Assembly (NCBI GenBank): GCA_902470805.1
Contig: CABRHX010000007.1
Coordinates: 1 to 64,000 of the forward strand
Reading direction: 5' to 3'
DNA: 64,000 nt
Origin: an uncultured Collinsella sp.
GTDB taxonomy: Bacteria > Actinomycetota > Coriobacteriia > Coriobacteriales > Coriobacteriaceae
Shown here: positions 44,711 to 53,006 of the stretch, piece after piece
How positions within the stretch are numbered: the stretch's first letter is position 1
Layout: every line of letters begins with the position of its first letter
Program-made: the position numbers and the translations under genes
Notes under the pieces: model-generated
What the model was told of the DNA's origin: nothing
What the model saw: only the letters and a program-made list of their open reading frames with translations
Database searches by the model: none

Positions 44711-44755
44711 GTCCCCACCTGCCGGCACAATAGGAACGTCCCCAGGTGCCGGCAC
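44711..44755. repeat. Direct repeat pair with GTGCCGGCAC palindrome
   Basis: GTCCCCACCTGCCGGCAC (44711-44728) and GTCCCCAGGTGCCGGCAC (44738-44755) are separated by nine bases. The same GCCGGCAC and GGACGTTCC elements recur at 57419-57478. It lies between the convergent peptidase and proB genes. Confidence 0.7.
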
Positions 44756-44800
44756 GAAAAAGACAGCGCTGCGGGAAACGATTCGCAGCGCTGTCTTTCT

Positions 44801-45928
44801 TTATGCAAATACGATCAAGTTATCCCTGTGTATCGCCGGCTTCTCGGCCAGGTCTGCCAGCAGGCGGTTGCTGGCGATCTGGTCCTGGCGGCGACCGGCA
44901 GCAAGCTCCAGCACGTCCGAATCGGCCTCAGCGATACCGCGAGCGACGACCATACCGCTCGGATCGCACACATCGAGCACATCGCCCTCGGCAAACTGGC
45001 CATCGACCTCGCGAATACCCACCGCAAGCAAGGAAGAGCCACGGCTAACCAGCGCCTTCGCGGCACCATCATCGACCGTCACCGAGCCGTGCGCCTTGTC
45101 GCCCAGTGCGATCCACAGCTTGCGGGGTGCGATGTCCAGACGCTCCGCCGGCGGATCGAACAGCGTGCCCACGCTCTCGCCGCGGGCGAGGCGCACGAGC
45201 GCATCGGGTTCCTCGCCCGAGCAAATCACGCTCTGAATGCCCGCCGTCATCAGGATACGGCTCGCGCGAATCTTGGTAATCATGCCGCCCGTGCCCACCG
45301 ATGTGGAAGAATCGCCCGCCGAGGCAATAATCTTGGCATCGATCTTATGCACGACAGGAACAAACTCGGCCGTCGGGTCCTCGTGCGGATTGGCAGTATA
45401 GAGACCATCGATGTCCGAGAGCGTCACGCACAGATCGGCAGAAACCAGGCAGCTCACAAGCGCCGCCAGTGTGTCGTTGTCACCAAACTTGATCTCATCG
45501 ACGGTAACGGTATCGTTCTCGTTGACGATCGGCACCACGCCAAGCTCCACGAGGCGCAGCAGGGCGTCGCGCGCATGCAGGTAGGACGTGCGACGGGCCG
45601 TGTCGTGGCGCGTGAGCAGCACGAGCGAGGTGAGCAGGTCGCGCGCATGGAACTCCTCGTCGTAGGCCGACGAGATGATGCACTGACCGGCCGAGGCGCA
45701 AGCCTGTAAGCTCGGCAGGTCACCGACCGGCTTGCGGTCGAAGCCCAGCACGGGATAGCCACAGGCAATAGCGCCCGAGCTCACCACGACCAGACGCCAG
45801 CCGAGCTTGCGCAGCGCTGCGGCTTGATCGGCAAGTCCGCCGATAAAGGCGCGGTTGACCTTGCCATCGGCGCCCACCACCGTGGACGAACCGATCTTTA
45901 CCACCATCGTTTTATAAGAAGTCGTCAT
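44801..45928 (-). CDS. proB: Glutamate 5-kinase ProB with PUA domain
   Basis: 375 residues from ATG 45928; a shorter start at 45907 (MVVKIGSS) has no better ribosome site. Amino acid kinase domain: VVKIGSSTVV, VVVSSGAIACG, PIVNENDTV, GDNDTLAALVS, DIDGLYTANPHEDP and GTGGMITKIRAS. C-terminal PUA domain from about residue 285 (GVRTLF-type GESVGTLFDPPAERLD, then SLLAVGIREVDGQF). Catalyses ATP-dependent phosphorylation of glutamate, first step of proline synthesis; the allosteric proline site is in the kinase domain. Confidence 0.95.
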   Translation of the reverse strand: MTTSYKTMVVKIGSSTVVGADGKVNRAFIGGLADQAAALRKLGWRLVVVSSGAIACGYPVLGFDRKPVGDLPSLQACASAGQCIISSAYDEEFHARDLLTSLVLLTRHDTARRTSYLHARDALLRLVELGVVPIVNENDTVTVDEIKFGDNDTLAALVSCLVSADLCVTLSDIDGLYTANPHEDPTAEFVPVVHKIDAKIIASAGDSSTSVGTGGMITKIRASRILMTAGIQSVICSGEEPDALVRLARGESVGTLFDPPAERLDIAPRKLWIALGDKAHGSVTVDDGAAKALVSRGSSLLAVGIREVDGQFAEGDVLDVCDPSGMVVARGIAEADSDVLELAAGRRQDQIASNRLLADLAEKPAIHRDNLIVFA

Positions 45929-46006
45929 ACGTCAAACCAATCAACTGTTCAGCGAACGGCCGAGCGGCGGCCAAGGGAGCGTGACTCGCCCCTACCGCCC
46001 AAAGAA

Positions 46007-47512
46007 TTAGTGAGCCCAGGGAAAAGCAGAAGCCGCGGCCATATTCTTGCGCACGAGCTCGTCGCGCACCTGAGCCAGGCCCTGCTCCATGCCCACCACA
46101 TAGGTCTGCGGGTACAGGAAGCGCTTGAAAGCTGCGTCCAGATGATCGAGCGCCCAAACACAGCGCTCGCGCGCGTCCTGGATGCTCTCACGCGGAGCCA
46201 CCGCGCTGCCGTCGCGCACGATCGGCACCAGCAGCTCGCGATACTCAAGTTCGGACACGTCGGTCACCAGGGCGGCATCATTCACGGCCACGAGGGTATT
46301 GCCGCGCGCGGCGCCCTCCCCCGCCAGATGGTCCTCGTCGTAGATCATGTCGCAGACCGGGCCGCCAAAGCCGTCGTAATAACGGCGCACGCGTTGCACA
46401 CCCGGGATCGTGCGCTTGTAGGGCTGCTCGGAGAGCTTGACCACCGGCGTCCATGGATCTGCCTCGCTCGCACGGCGGGCGGAAAGCTTGTACACGCCAC
46501 CCAGCGCCGGCTGGTCATAGCAGGTCGCAAGCTTGGTACCCACACCAAAGCTGTCGATGGGCGCACCCTGGTCGAGCAGCGACTGAATCGTGTACTCGTC
46601 AAGATCGTTGGAAACCGAGATCCCCACATAGGGCAGGCCCTCGGCATCAAAACGGCCGCGAACATACTTGGAGAGCTTGGCAAGGTCGCCGGAGTCGATG
46701 CGAATAGCCGACAGGCGCTCGCCCACCGCCTCCATCTCCTTGGCAACCGTAATGGCATGCTCGCAGCCCTCGCGCACGTCATAGGTGTCGATGAGCAGCG
46801 TACAGTTCTTGGGGCTCGACTTGGCAAAGGCGCGGAAGGCCTCGAGCTCGGAATCGAAGCTCATCACCCAGCTGTGCGCATGCGTGCCAAAGACGGGAAT
46901 ACCGTAGCGGCGGCCGGCGAGCACATTGGACGTAGAGGAGCAGCCGGCAACGTAGCTCGCGCGCGCAACGGCCAGGCCGCCATCGGGGCCCTGGGCACGG
47001 CGCAGGCCAAACTCCGCCACGGGACGGCCGTCGGCGGCAAGCACCACGCGCGCCGTCTTGGTGGCGACAAGCGTCTGGAAGCCGACGATGTTGAGCAGCG
47101 CCGTCTCAAGCAGCTGGCACTCGAGCGCAGGACCGGTGACGCGCACCATGGGCTCGCGCGGAAAGACGAGCTCGCCCTCGGGAACGGCGTCGATATTTAC
47201 ATGCGCACGAAAATCGCGCAGGTAGTCGAGGAATGCGGACTTGAACATCGCGCCGCCGGCAGGGGCCTCAAGCGATGCGAGGTAGTCGATGTCCTCGGGC
47301 GTAAAGCGCAGATTCTCGACCAGCTCGGGCAGTTCGGCGGTGCCGCACATGACGGCATAGGCGCTGCCAAAGGGATGGTCGCGGTAAAACGCGGTAAAAC
47401 AACCCTGCTCATTGGCCTTGCCGCTCTCCCACAGGCCCTGGGCCATAGTGAGCTCGTACAGATCGGTGAGCATTGCAATGTCGGTGGGATGCGAGATGTC
47501 GGTCAAAGCCAT
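46007..47512 (-). CDS. pncB: Nicotinate phosphoribosyltransferase
   Basis: 501 residues from ATG 47512 with AAAGG upstream. Blocks TDLYELTMAQGLWESGKA, FTAFYRDHPFGSAYAV, EFGLRRAQGPDGGLAVARA, FGTHAHSWVMSF, RIDSGDLAKLSKYVR and FGVGTKLATCYDQPALGGVYK are typical of bacterial NAPRTase. It makes nicotinate mononucleotide from nicotinate and PRPP in the NAD salvage pathway. It lies 78 bases upstream of proB on the same strand and may share its transcript. Together with the NadB-like flavoprotein it hints at both salvage and possible de novo NAD supply. Confidence 0.95.
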   Translation of the reverse strand: MALTDISHPTDIAMLTDLYELTMAQGLWESGKANEQGCFTAFYRDHPFGSAYAVMCGTAELPELVENLRFTPEDIDYLASLEAPAGGAMFKSAFLDYLRDFRAHVNIDAVPEGELVFPREPMVRVTGPALECQLLETALLNIVGFQTLVATKTARVVLAADGRPVAEFGLRRAQGPDGGLAVARASYVAGCSSTSNVLAGRRYGIPVFGTHAHSWVMSFDSELEAFRAFAKSSPKNCTLLIDTYDVREGCEHAITVAKEMEAVGERLSAIRIDSGDLAKLSKYVRGRFDAEGLPYVGISVSNDLDEYTIQSLLDQGAPIDSFGVGTKLATCYDQPALGGVYKLSARRASEADPWTPVVKLSEQPYKRTIPGVQRVRRYYDGFGGPVCDMIYDEDHLAGEGAARGNTLVAVNDAALVTDVSELEYRELLVPIVRDGSAVAPRESIQDARERCVWALDHLDAAFKRFLYPQTYVVGMEQGLAQVRDELVRKNMAAASAFPWAH

Positions 47513-47596
47513 GGGGCGACCTTTCGGATGTGTGGTACAGAATTTGAGGGTTAGACGAGAGCAGAGGATGCGGACATGACACCCGATGCAAATCGG

Positions 47597-48049
47597 TTAG
47601 AGCAGGCCCATGCTGGTCAGGATCGTGTAGCCCATAAAGATGACAAACGCGATGAGGGCAAGGACAATGATGATTTTTTGAGCCGGCGCCATGCCAGGGA
47701 TCTCGTTCTCGCCCGTAGGTTCCTTGGAGGTAACCATGCGCTGGGCAAAGGTCATCTCGTCACGGCTCGGCTTGGGCTCGACGGACTTGGGACGAGCGGC
47801 CTTTTTAGGCTGAGGCTTGGGTGCAGTGGGCACGGGCTTCGCGGCGGCGGGCTTGGGCACGGGCGCAGACTCGGATGCGACCTTCGCAGTGGCCTCCTCG
47901 GCCTTCTCGCGCTCGGCACGCAGGGCGGCCAGCTCCTCACGCTCGCGGCGTGCCTCTTCCTGGGCCTCGCGACGAGCCTTCTCGGCGCGGAGCTCTTCCA
48001 ACTCGGCGCGCTCCTCGGCAGACAGTGGTTGGGACTCAAGCTCGGCCAT
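47597..48049 (-). CDS. Small coiled-coil, tail-anchored protein of unknown function
   Basis: ATG 48049 (150 residues) with GAAAGGG upstream. Residues 8-60 are a charged heptad-rich coiled coil (ERAELEELRAEKARREAQEE). Residues 60-95 are Ala/Pro/Lys-rich. A single hydrophobic segment, IIIVLALIAFVIFMGYTI, lies at the extreme C-terminus (about 128-146), so a tail-anchored topology with the coil in the cytoplasm is likely. No family recognised. It follows tRNA-Ala and its terminator, with pncB 84 bases downstream. Confidence 0.65.
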   Translation of the reverse strand: MAELESQPLSAEERAELEELRAEKARREAQEEARREREELAALRAEREKAEEATAKVASESAPVPKPAAAKPVPTAPKPQPKKAARPKSVEPKPSRDEMTFAQRMVTSKEPTGENEIPGMAPAQKIIIVLALIAFVIFMGYTILTSMGLL

Positions 48050-48066
48050 GATGCAGCCCTTTCTTT

Positions 48067-48099
48067 TTAAAAAAGCCGCCGACACAATGTCAGCGGCTT
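48067..48099 (-). terminator. Terminator after tRNA-Ala
   Basis: On the minus strand AAGCCGCTGACA / TGTCGGCGGCTT with a three-base loop is followed by a T-run, 12 bases past the tRNA. Confidence 0.85.
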
Positions 48100-48110
48100 A
48101 TCAAATCCAA

Positions 48111-48186
48111 GGGTGGAGACGAAGGGAGTCGAACCCTCGGCCTCTGCCATGCGACGGCAGCGCTCTCCCAACTGAGCTACGTCCCC
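48111..48186 (-). tRNA. tRNA-Ala (CGC anticodon)
   Basis: Minus-strand cloverleaf: acceptor GGGGACG / CGTCTCC, D-arm GCTCAGTTGGGAGAGC, anticodon loop GTCGCAT giving CGC, T-arm GAGGGTTCGACTCCCTT. The 3' end reads ACCC, so CCA is not encoded. Confidence 0.93.
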
Positions 48187-48244
48187 AAGACAAGTTGATA
48201 TTTTACCTACGGCTCGCCAACTGTCAACGCCCAATACCCAGTCT

Positions 48245-48321
48245 TTTTGGGACGGGGCTGTTTTGACTACTTTTCGAACGCCCGAGCCACCCGATGATTA
48301 TTTATCCCCCGTCCCAGAAAA
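48245..48321. repeat. Wide inverted repeat around GGGACGGGG
   Basis: TGGGACGGGG (48248-48257) and CCCCGTCCCA (48307-48316) are perfect complements 49 bases apart, flanked by T-run and A-run. It lies just past the end of the radical SAM gene. REP-like in composition. Confidence 0.6.
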
Positions 48322-48337
48322 ATCATCGACGAACGCA

Positions 48338-49276
48338 CTACTTTGCGCTGGTAAGAACACCGGTGGTGTCGAAGGCCGGGGTGAAGCTCTCGTCTACCGC
48401 GCCGCCCTCTTGCCAGAACATCGTCGTAAAGCCCAGGTCGTCGGCATGGTCGAGTACTTGCTCGTACTCCTCGCGCGTCACGGCGCGTGCCAGGTCGCCG
48501 CCCTGCTCGCGCATGAGCGCATTGGGCGTGTACTGGTTCATGACCGAGATCGGCACGTCGCCCACCGTCTGCCACACCAGGTCCAGCACGCGACACGAAT
48601 CGTCTGCATGCCCCGGCAGCACCAGGTGGCGCACGATGATGCCGCGCTTCATGAGCCCGTCCTCGTCCACCAGCTCTCCCCCGCGGCGCTCGATCTCGCA
48701 CGTCATCTGTGCCAGGCCCGACACGGCCACGCGCGGGTAATCCTTAATATGAGAAAGCGACTGCGCAAGCCCGGCATCGGCATATTTAAAGTCGGTGAGC
48801 CACACATCGACCAGGTCGCCCAGCGCCGCCACGGCACTCGCGCGCTCGTAACCACTCGTGTTGTAGACGATCGGGATGACCAGCCCGCGCGCCCGTGCCG
48901 CGGCAATCGCGGCAGGCAACAGGTGCGCATAGTGCGTCGCCGTCACCAAATTGATGTTGTTGGCACCCTGGTCCTGCAGTTCCAGCATAATCTCGACCAG
49001 GCGCTCAGGCGAAATCTCAAGGCCAAAATTGCCGGTCGAGATCTCGTGGTTCTGGCAGTAGATACATTTAAGCGAGCAGCCGCTAAAGAAGATCGTGCCC
49101 GAACCGGCCTCGCCCGAGATAGGCGGCTCCTCCCACATATGAAGCGCCGCGCGGGCCACCTTGAGCGTGTCGTTAGCACCGCATACGCCGCGCGCGCCCT
49201 CATCGCGCGCCGCACCGCAACGGCGGGGACACAAATGGCAGGCGGGCGAAAAAAGTTCGGTCAACGACGTCGGCAT
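48338..49276 (-). CDS. PflX-type radical SAM protein
   Basis: ATG 49276 (312 residues) with GGAG about ten bases upstream; a TTG 15 bases earlier is unlikely. Radical SAM cluster motif CSLKCIYC at about 66-73, preceded by an N-terminal Cys cluster CHLCPRRCGAARDEGARGVCG that suits an auxiliary Fe-S site. Later blocks NINLVTATHYAHLLP, VYNTSGYE, DVWLTDFKYAD and VRHLVLPGHADD match the PflX family, homologous to pyruvate-formate-lyase activating enzymes. The substrate of PflX proteins is unknown. No pfl gene is adjacent. Confidence 0.87.
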   Translation of the reverse strand: MPTSLTELFSPACHLCPRRCGAARDEGARGVCGANDTLKVARAALHMWEEPPISGEAGSGTIFFSGCSLKCIYCQNHEISTGNFGLEISPERLVEIMLELQDQGANNINLVTATHYAHLLPAAIAAARARGLVIPIVYNTSGYERASAVAALGDLVDVWLTDFKYADAGLAQSLSHIKDYPRVAVSGLAQMTCEIERRGGELVDEDGLMKRGIIVRHLVLPGHADDSCRVLDLVWQTVGDVPISVMNQYTPNALMREQGGDLARAVTREEYEQVLDHADDLGFTTMFWQEGGAVDESFTPAFDTTGVLTSAK

Positions 49277-49431
49277 AAAAACATGCTCCAAAACAACAAT
49301 TCAGCAGCTCAAACATAAAGGGCCAGGCCGCGTAGACGGCTCAAGCCCCAAGGCGCCGTAATCGTCCGACACGATTTTTGTAATGTCAAGACTGGAATCG
49401 ACAAAGTGCCGCTTTATGATGTAGGTATTCC
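49277..49431. promoter_or_regulatory. Spacer with possible promoter of the 6S-like RNA
   Basis: TCGACA (49398-49403) and TAGGTA (49422-49427) are spaced by 18 bases and would start transcription near 49432-49434, where the RNA's closing stem begins. The rest holds nothing recognised. Confidence 0.35.
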
Positions 49432-49587
49432 GCCCCCCGCGGAGCAACTGGGTGAACCGTCGCGTTTATTTAGGGAGCCCACACAGTCGTACCTAGTACA
49501 GGTATCCTTCGTTGTTAAGGACGCTGGAACAGTCGATGAGGGCACCCACCTGTTTTAGGTGGGTTCATTTTCGTAACGTGGGGGGTG
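49432..49587 (+). ncRNA. ssrS: Probable 6S-like regulatory RNA
   Basis: Gene-free but strongly structured. The outer stem CCCCCCGC (49433-49440) pairs with GTGGGGGG (49578-49585); next TGAACC (49453-49458) pairs with GGTTCA (49562-49567). A hairpin ACCCACCT/AGGTGGGT (49544-49564) sits at the 3' side. The stretch GCGTTTATTTAGGGAG recalls Gram-positive 6S RNAs, and TGGTTTTCTTTT follows the closing stem as an intrinsic terminator. 6S RNA binds the housekeeping RNA polymerase and mimics an open promoter. The call rests on layout and remembered sequence; another structured RNA is possible. Downstream bases to 49801 hold nothing else recognised. Confidence 0.55.
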
Positions 49588-49801
49588 GTTTTCTTTTGCC
49601 AAAAATCACCATACAGTCCATATGGATCCCCGCCGGCATCCCGACAAGCCATCGACAACATCCCAATATCTGGTAAGCGCGTGATTATCGCTGCGTGCAA
49701 TTACATGCACCCCCCTTGGTCGAGTATTATGGTTCGGCTATGCCCTTTGCGCATGGCGTTCTTCTGACCTTTTCCTTCGACGCTTGGCGGTTTTTAGATT
49801 C

Positions 49802-51001
49802 ATGGCTTCATCCCCGAGCTACATACCGTACCTATGCGTGGCAGCGGCGGCTTTTATCACGACCTTCCTCGCGGTGCCCCTGGTCAAGCGCTTGGCAATT
49901 AAACTCGATGCCGTCGACTATCCTTCTAAGCGCCGCATCAACACCAAGCCCATCCCGCGTTTGGGCGGAACGGCGGTGTTTTTGGGCCTGGTCGTTGCCT
50001 GCATTGTGCAAATCCTAGGCACCTGGCACCTAGGCTGGCCACCCGTCCTGGTGCCGCACCCGCGCCTTCACATTAGCTATCCCATGCTGGCGCTCTCCTT
50101 TACTGTCATCTTTGCGACCGGCGCTATCGACGACGTCTTCCAGCTCAAGCCCAAGCAAAAGCTGGCCGGACAGGTCCTCGCCGCGCTCATCGCCTGTATC
50201 GGCGGCCTAAAAATCGGCGTCATCGTCAACCCGTTTGCCCCCGGCGAGATCATACTCGGATGGCTCGCCTACCCCATCACCGTAATCTATCTGGTGGCAT
50301 TCACCAACATCATTAACCTCATCGACGGCCTCGACGGCTTGGCCACGGGCATCTGCGGCATCGCCTCGTTCACCATGTTTTCGATGGCCGTTCTTTCGGG
50401 CCGCATCGACGCCGCCGCGCTCTCCATTGCGCTCTTCGGCGCCTGTCTGGCCTTTTTGCGCTACAACTTCAACCCCGCAAGCATCTTCTTGGGCGACTCG
50501 GGGTCGCTGCTTCTGGGCTTTGCACTGGGCTCCATCTCGCTGCTCAACGTGAGCCGCACCGCCGCGCTCACCTCGCTTATCATCCCGCTCATCGTTGCCG
50601 GCGTGCCCATCATCGACACGTTTAGCGCCATCGTGCGCCGCAGGCGCGCCCACATTAGCATCGGGCAGGCCGACAAGGGCCACATCCACCACCGCCTGAT
50701 CCAAGAAGGCTACAACCAAAAACAGGCCGTGCTGCTCATCTATGCTTGGTGCATCATGCTTTCGGCCGGCGCCGCCGCGATTAACCAGGTCGAGGTGCCC
50801 ATGCGTGTGCTCATCTTTACCGTGCTCGCCATTGGCTCGGCGGCCTTTGCCAAGCATCTACATCTGTTTGAGCCCGTGCTGCGCCACCATTACAACAAGC
50901 GTACGCACGAGGACGAGCTCGTCACCCCCGACGACCCCGCCTTTAAGCAGGAGGAGCGGGCAGCCGAGGAGCGCAAAGAAGAGCGCCACCACAAGCTCTA
51001 G
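49802..51001 (+). CDS. Undecaprenyl-phosphate GlcNAc-1-phosphate transferase, WecA/TagO type
   Basis: ATG 49802 (399 residues); no strong ribosome site is seen. About ten membrane segments. Family motifs: PRLGGTAVFLG, the metal-binding FATGAIDDVFQL, NIINLIDGLDGLATG, FLRYNFNPASIFLGDSGSLLLG and the basic loop RRRRAHISIGQADKGHIHHRL with the HIHH signature. It transfers a sugar-1-phosphate from UDP-sugar to the undecaprenyl carrier on the cytoplasmic membrane face, starting synthesis of teichoic acid or surface polysaccharide. It could supply the lipid-linked primer for the glycosyltransferases at 6.6-14.7 kb and the flippase at 59 kb. The last 35 residues form a charged tail. Confidence 0.9.
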   Translation: MASSPSYIPYLCVAAAAFITTFLAVPLVKRLAIKLDAVDYPSKRRINTKPIPRLGGTAVFLGLVVACIVQILGTWHLGWPPVLVPHPRLHISYPMLALSFTVIFATGAIDDVFQLKPKQKLAGQVLAALIACIGGLKIGVIVNPFAPGEIILGWLAYPITVIYLVAFTNIINLIDGLDGLATGICGIASFTMFSMAVLSGRIDAAALSIALFGACLAFLRYNFNPASIFLGDSGSLLLGFALGSISLLNVSRTAALTSLIIPLIVAGVPIIDTFSAIVRRRRAHISIGQADKGHIHHRLIQEGYNQKQAVLLIYAWCIMLSAGAAAINQVEVPMRVLIFTVLAIGSAAFAKHLHLFEPVLRHHYNKRTHEDELVTPDDPAFKQEERAAEERKEERHHKL

Positions 51002-51171
51002 GGCAAGCTGCCGAGGATGTGCCAAGGCACCGTTAGCCAAGCACGGCCGCGCCACACCCATCGCACATGCCGCACCACGCGCGTCCCTCTCCCGCCCCTC
51101 GCCTACTTACGCACCGCCCCTCCAATAAACGCGTTATCATCTTGACCCATGAACATACGTTAGGAGCAATC

Positions 51172-52221
51172 ATGCCAAACGAGAACAGCTACGAAGTCGC
51201 GCTGCAAAAGAGCAACGCCATTCGCGAGGGCCTGGCCAAGACGCCCGAGAAGTTCACCATGCTCACCGGCGACCGCCCCACCGGCCGTCTGCACCTGGGC
51301 CACTACTTCGGTACCCTCAAGGGCCGTGTTGAGCTGCAGAACATGGGCGCCAAGACCAACGTGCTCATCGCCGACTACCAGGTCATCACTGACCGCGACA
51401 CGACCGAGCACATCCAGGACAACGTGTACAACATGGTCATGGACTACCTTGCCTGCGGCATTGACCCCGACAAGACCATGATCTACGCGCACTCCGCCGT
51501 GCCCGCCGCCAACCAGCTCATGCTGCCGTTCCTGTCGCTGGTGTCCGAGGCCGAGCTGGCGCGCAACCCCACGGTAAAGGCCGAGATGGAGGCCTCGGGC
51601 CACGAGCTCACCGGCCTTCTGCTCACCTACCCGGTACATCAGGCCTGCGACATTCTGTTCTGCAAGGGCAACGTGGTGCCCGTCGGTCGTGACCAGCTGC
51701 CGCACATCGAGCTAACCCGCACCATCGCACGCCGCTTTAACAACCGCTACGGCAAGGTATTTCCCGAGGTCGAGGCACTGCTGTCCGAGACCCCGCTACT
51801 GCCCGGCCTTGACGGTCGCAAGATGAGCAAGAGCTACGGCAACGCCATCAACATCTCGATGACCGCTGAGGAGACGGCAAAGCGCATCAAGAAGAGCCAG
51901 ACCGACTCCGAGCGCATGATCACGTTCGATCCCGAGAACCGCCCCGGCGTGTCTGGCCTGCTTTCGACGGCCGCCATCTGCACCGGTCGCTCCGAGGTCG
52001 AAATTGCCGAGGAGATCGGTATGGGCGGCTCCGGCCAGCTCAAGAAGTACGTGACCGAGGCCGTCAACGAGTACTTCGCACCGATCCGCGAGCGTCGCCA
52101 GCGCTACGAGAACGATCTGGATTACGTGAAGGACGTGCTGCACGAGGGCAACCGTCGCGCCAACGAGATCGCCGAGCAGACCCTGGCAGAGGTTCAGGAC
52201 GCCATGGGTATGGTGTACTAG
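51172..52221 (+). CDS. trpS: Tryptophanyl-tRNA synthetase
   Basis: ATG 51172 (349 residues) with TAGGAG upstream. Class I synthetase with the HIGH motif as GRLHLGHYFG and KMSKS exactly as GRKMSKSYGNAI. TDRDTTEHIQDN and PVGRDQLPHIELTR are Trp/Tyr-RS family blocks; the length suits TrpRS. Charges tRNA-Trp. Monocistronic; a terminator follows. No T-box or leader peptide is visible in the 170-base upstream gap. Confidence 0.93.
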   Translation: MPNENSYEVALQKSNAIREGLAKTPEKFTMLTGDRPTGRLHLGHYFGTLKGRVELQNMGAKTNVLIADYQVITDRDTTEHIQDNVYNMVMDYLACGIDPDKTMIYAHSAVPAANQLMLPFLSLVSEAELARNPTVKAEMEASGHELTGLLLTYPVHQACDILFCKGNVVPVGRDQLPHIELTRTIARRFNNRYGKVFPEVEALLSETPLLPGLDGRKMSKSYGNAINISMTAEETAKRIKKSQTDSERMITFDPENRPGVSGLLSTAAICTGRSEVEIAEEIGMGGSGQLKKYVTEAVNEYFAPIRERRQRYENDLDYVKDVLHEGNRRANEIAEQTLAEVQDAMGMVY

Positions 52222-52256
52222 ACCGATCTGCTGACTTGAGCTTTCGATTGCTATAG

Positions 52257-52284
52257 GGCGGGCGCTACGGCGTCCGCCTTTTTT
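52257..52284 (+). terminator. Terminator of trpS
   Basis: Stem GGCGGGCG / CGTCCGCC with six-base loop, followed by TTTTTT. Confidence 0.92.
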
Positions 52285-52331
52285 GGAGCCGGACCGCTTC
52301 GGCTCCGTCCATCACACTCTCCCGACAAACA

Positions 52332-52373
52332 GGAACAGGCCCGCTGGCAGATAGTTGCCAGCGGGCCTGTTCC
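52332..52373. repeat. Perfect 18-bp hairpin of unknown role
   Basis: GGAACAGGCCCGCTGGCA and its exact complement with loop GATAGT. No T-run on either side, no ORF, and not part of the GGGGACAGG family. It lies in a gene-free stretch between trpS and the MGMT-like gene (52285-52549); nothing else is recognised there. Confidence 0.85.
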
Positions 52374-52549
52374 CGAAGTACACCGTTGAATCGCACAGAG
52401 GGGAGGGATGCGAATCAAACTCAACAGGGCAGGCTTTTTCATCGCCTATTGCCTGCTCCGTTGCTGAATACAATATAGTTCACCGTGGTTTACTTTGTAG
52501 TGTCAATATGCGCCGCCACACCTTCTCCATAAGTTAGCTCCGGTAAACT

Positions 52550-52589
52550 AAAACCACCACGAAGAGGACAGGCACCTTTGTGGTGGTTT
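52550..52589. repeat. GGGGACAGG palindrome, copy 3 (degenerate)
   Basis: AAAACCACCAC and GTGGTGGTTT arms with altered centre (GAAGAGGACAGG). Same orientation as copies 1-2. Lies downstream of the MGMT-like gene. Confidence 0.88.
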
Positions 52590-52606
52590 CGGCCACGGCA
52601 GAGCCG

Positions 52607-52927
52607 CTAGAGTCCGGCAGGCCAACGACAGGCGGCCAGATCAACATGCATGGGATCGGCAAACGTCACGCCCTCCCCCATTAAGAGCTCGCGCTGAGCA
52701 TCGGGGCCACCAAAGGCAAAGCCCGCACAGATACGGCCGTCGGCAAACACCACGCGATGGCAGGGAATCTCGCCGGGGCGCGGATTGCTGTGCAGCGCGT
52801 AGCCCACGTACCGCGCGCTCCGCGGACGACCGGCAAGCAGCGCTACCTGACCATACGTGGCGACCATCCCCTCGGGGATCTGCTCGACCACCTCGTACAC
52901 CCGTTCAAAAAAGCCCTCAGACGCCAT
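52607..52927 (-). CDS. MGMT-family DNA alkyltransferase-like protein (C-terminal domain only)
   Basis: ATG 52927 (106 residues) with GGGAG seven bases upstream. The O6-alkylguanine transferase DNA-binding domain is complete: YGQVALLAGRPRSARYVGYAL, NPRPGEIPCHRVVFADGR with the acceptor Cys in PCHRV. The N-terminal domain of full MGMT is absent. Alkyltransferase-like proteins of this size often have Trp instead of Cys, so this one could still be active or could act as a damage-recognition protein. The gene stands alone between two palindromes. Confidence 0.85.
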   Translation of the reverse strand: MASEGFFERVYEVVEQIPEGMVATYGQVALLAGRPRSARYVGYALHSNPRPGEIPCHRVVFADGRICAGFAFGGPDAQRELLMGEGVTFADPMHVDLAACRWPAGL

Positions 52928-52955
52928 TGCTCGCTCCCTTCCACTCAGAAAAGCA

Positions 52956-52995
52956 TAAACCACCACAAAGGGCCTGTCCCCTTTGTGGTGGTTTA
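52956..52995. repeat. GGGGACAGG palindrome, copy 4 (inverted)
   Basis: TAAACCACCACAAAGGG and complement; the loop reads CCTGTCCC, so this copy is in the opposite orientation to copy 3. It lies between the DegV stop and the MGMT-like start and encloses the latter gene with copy 3. Confidence 0.92.
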
Positions 52996-53006
52996 TGGCA
53001 GGTCGG

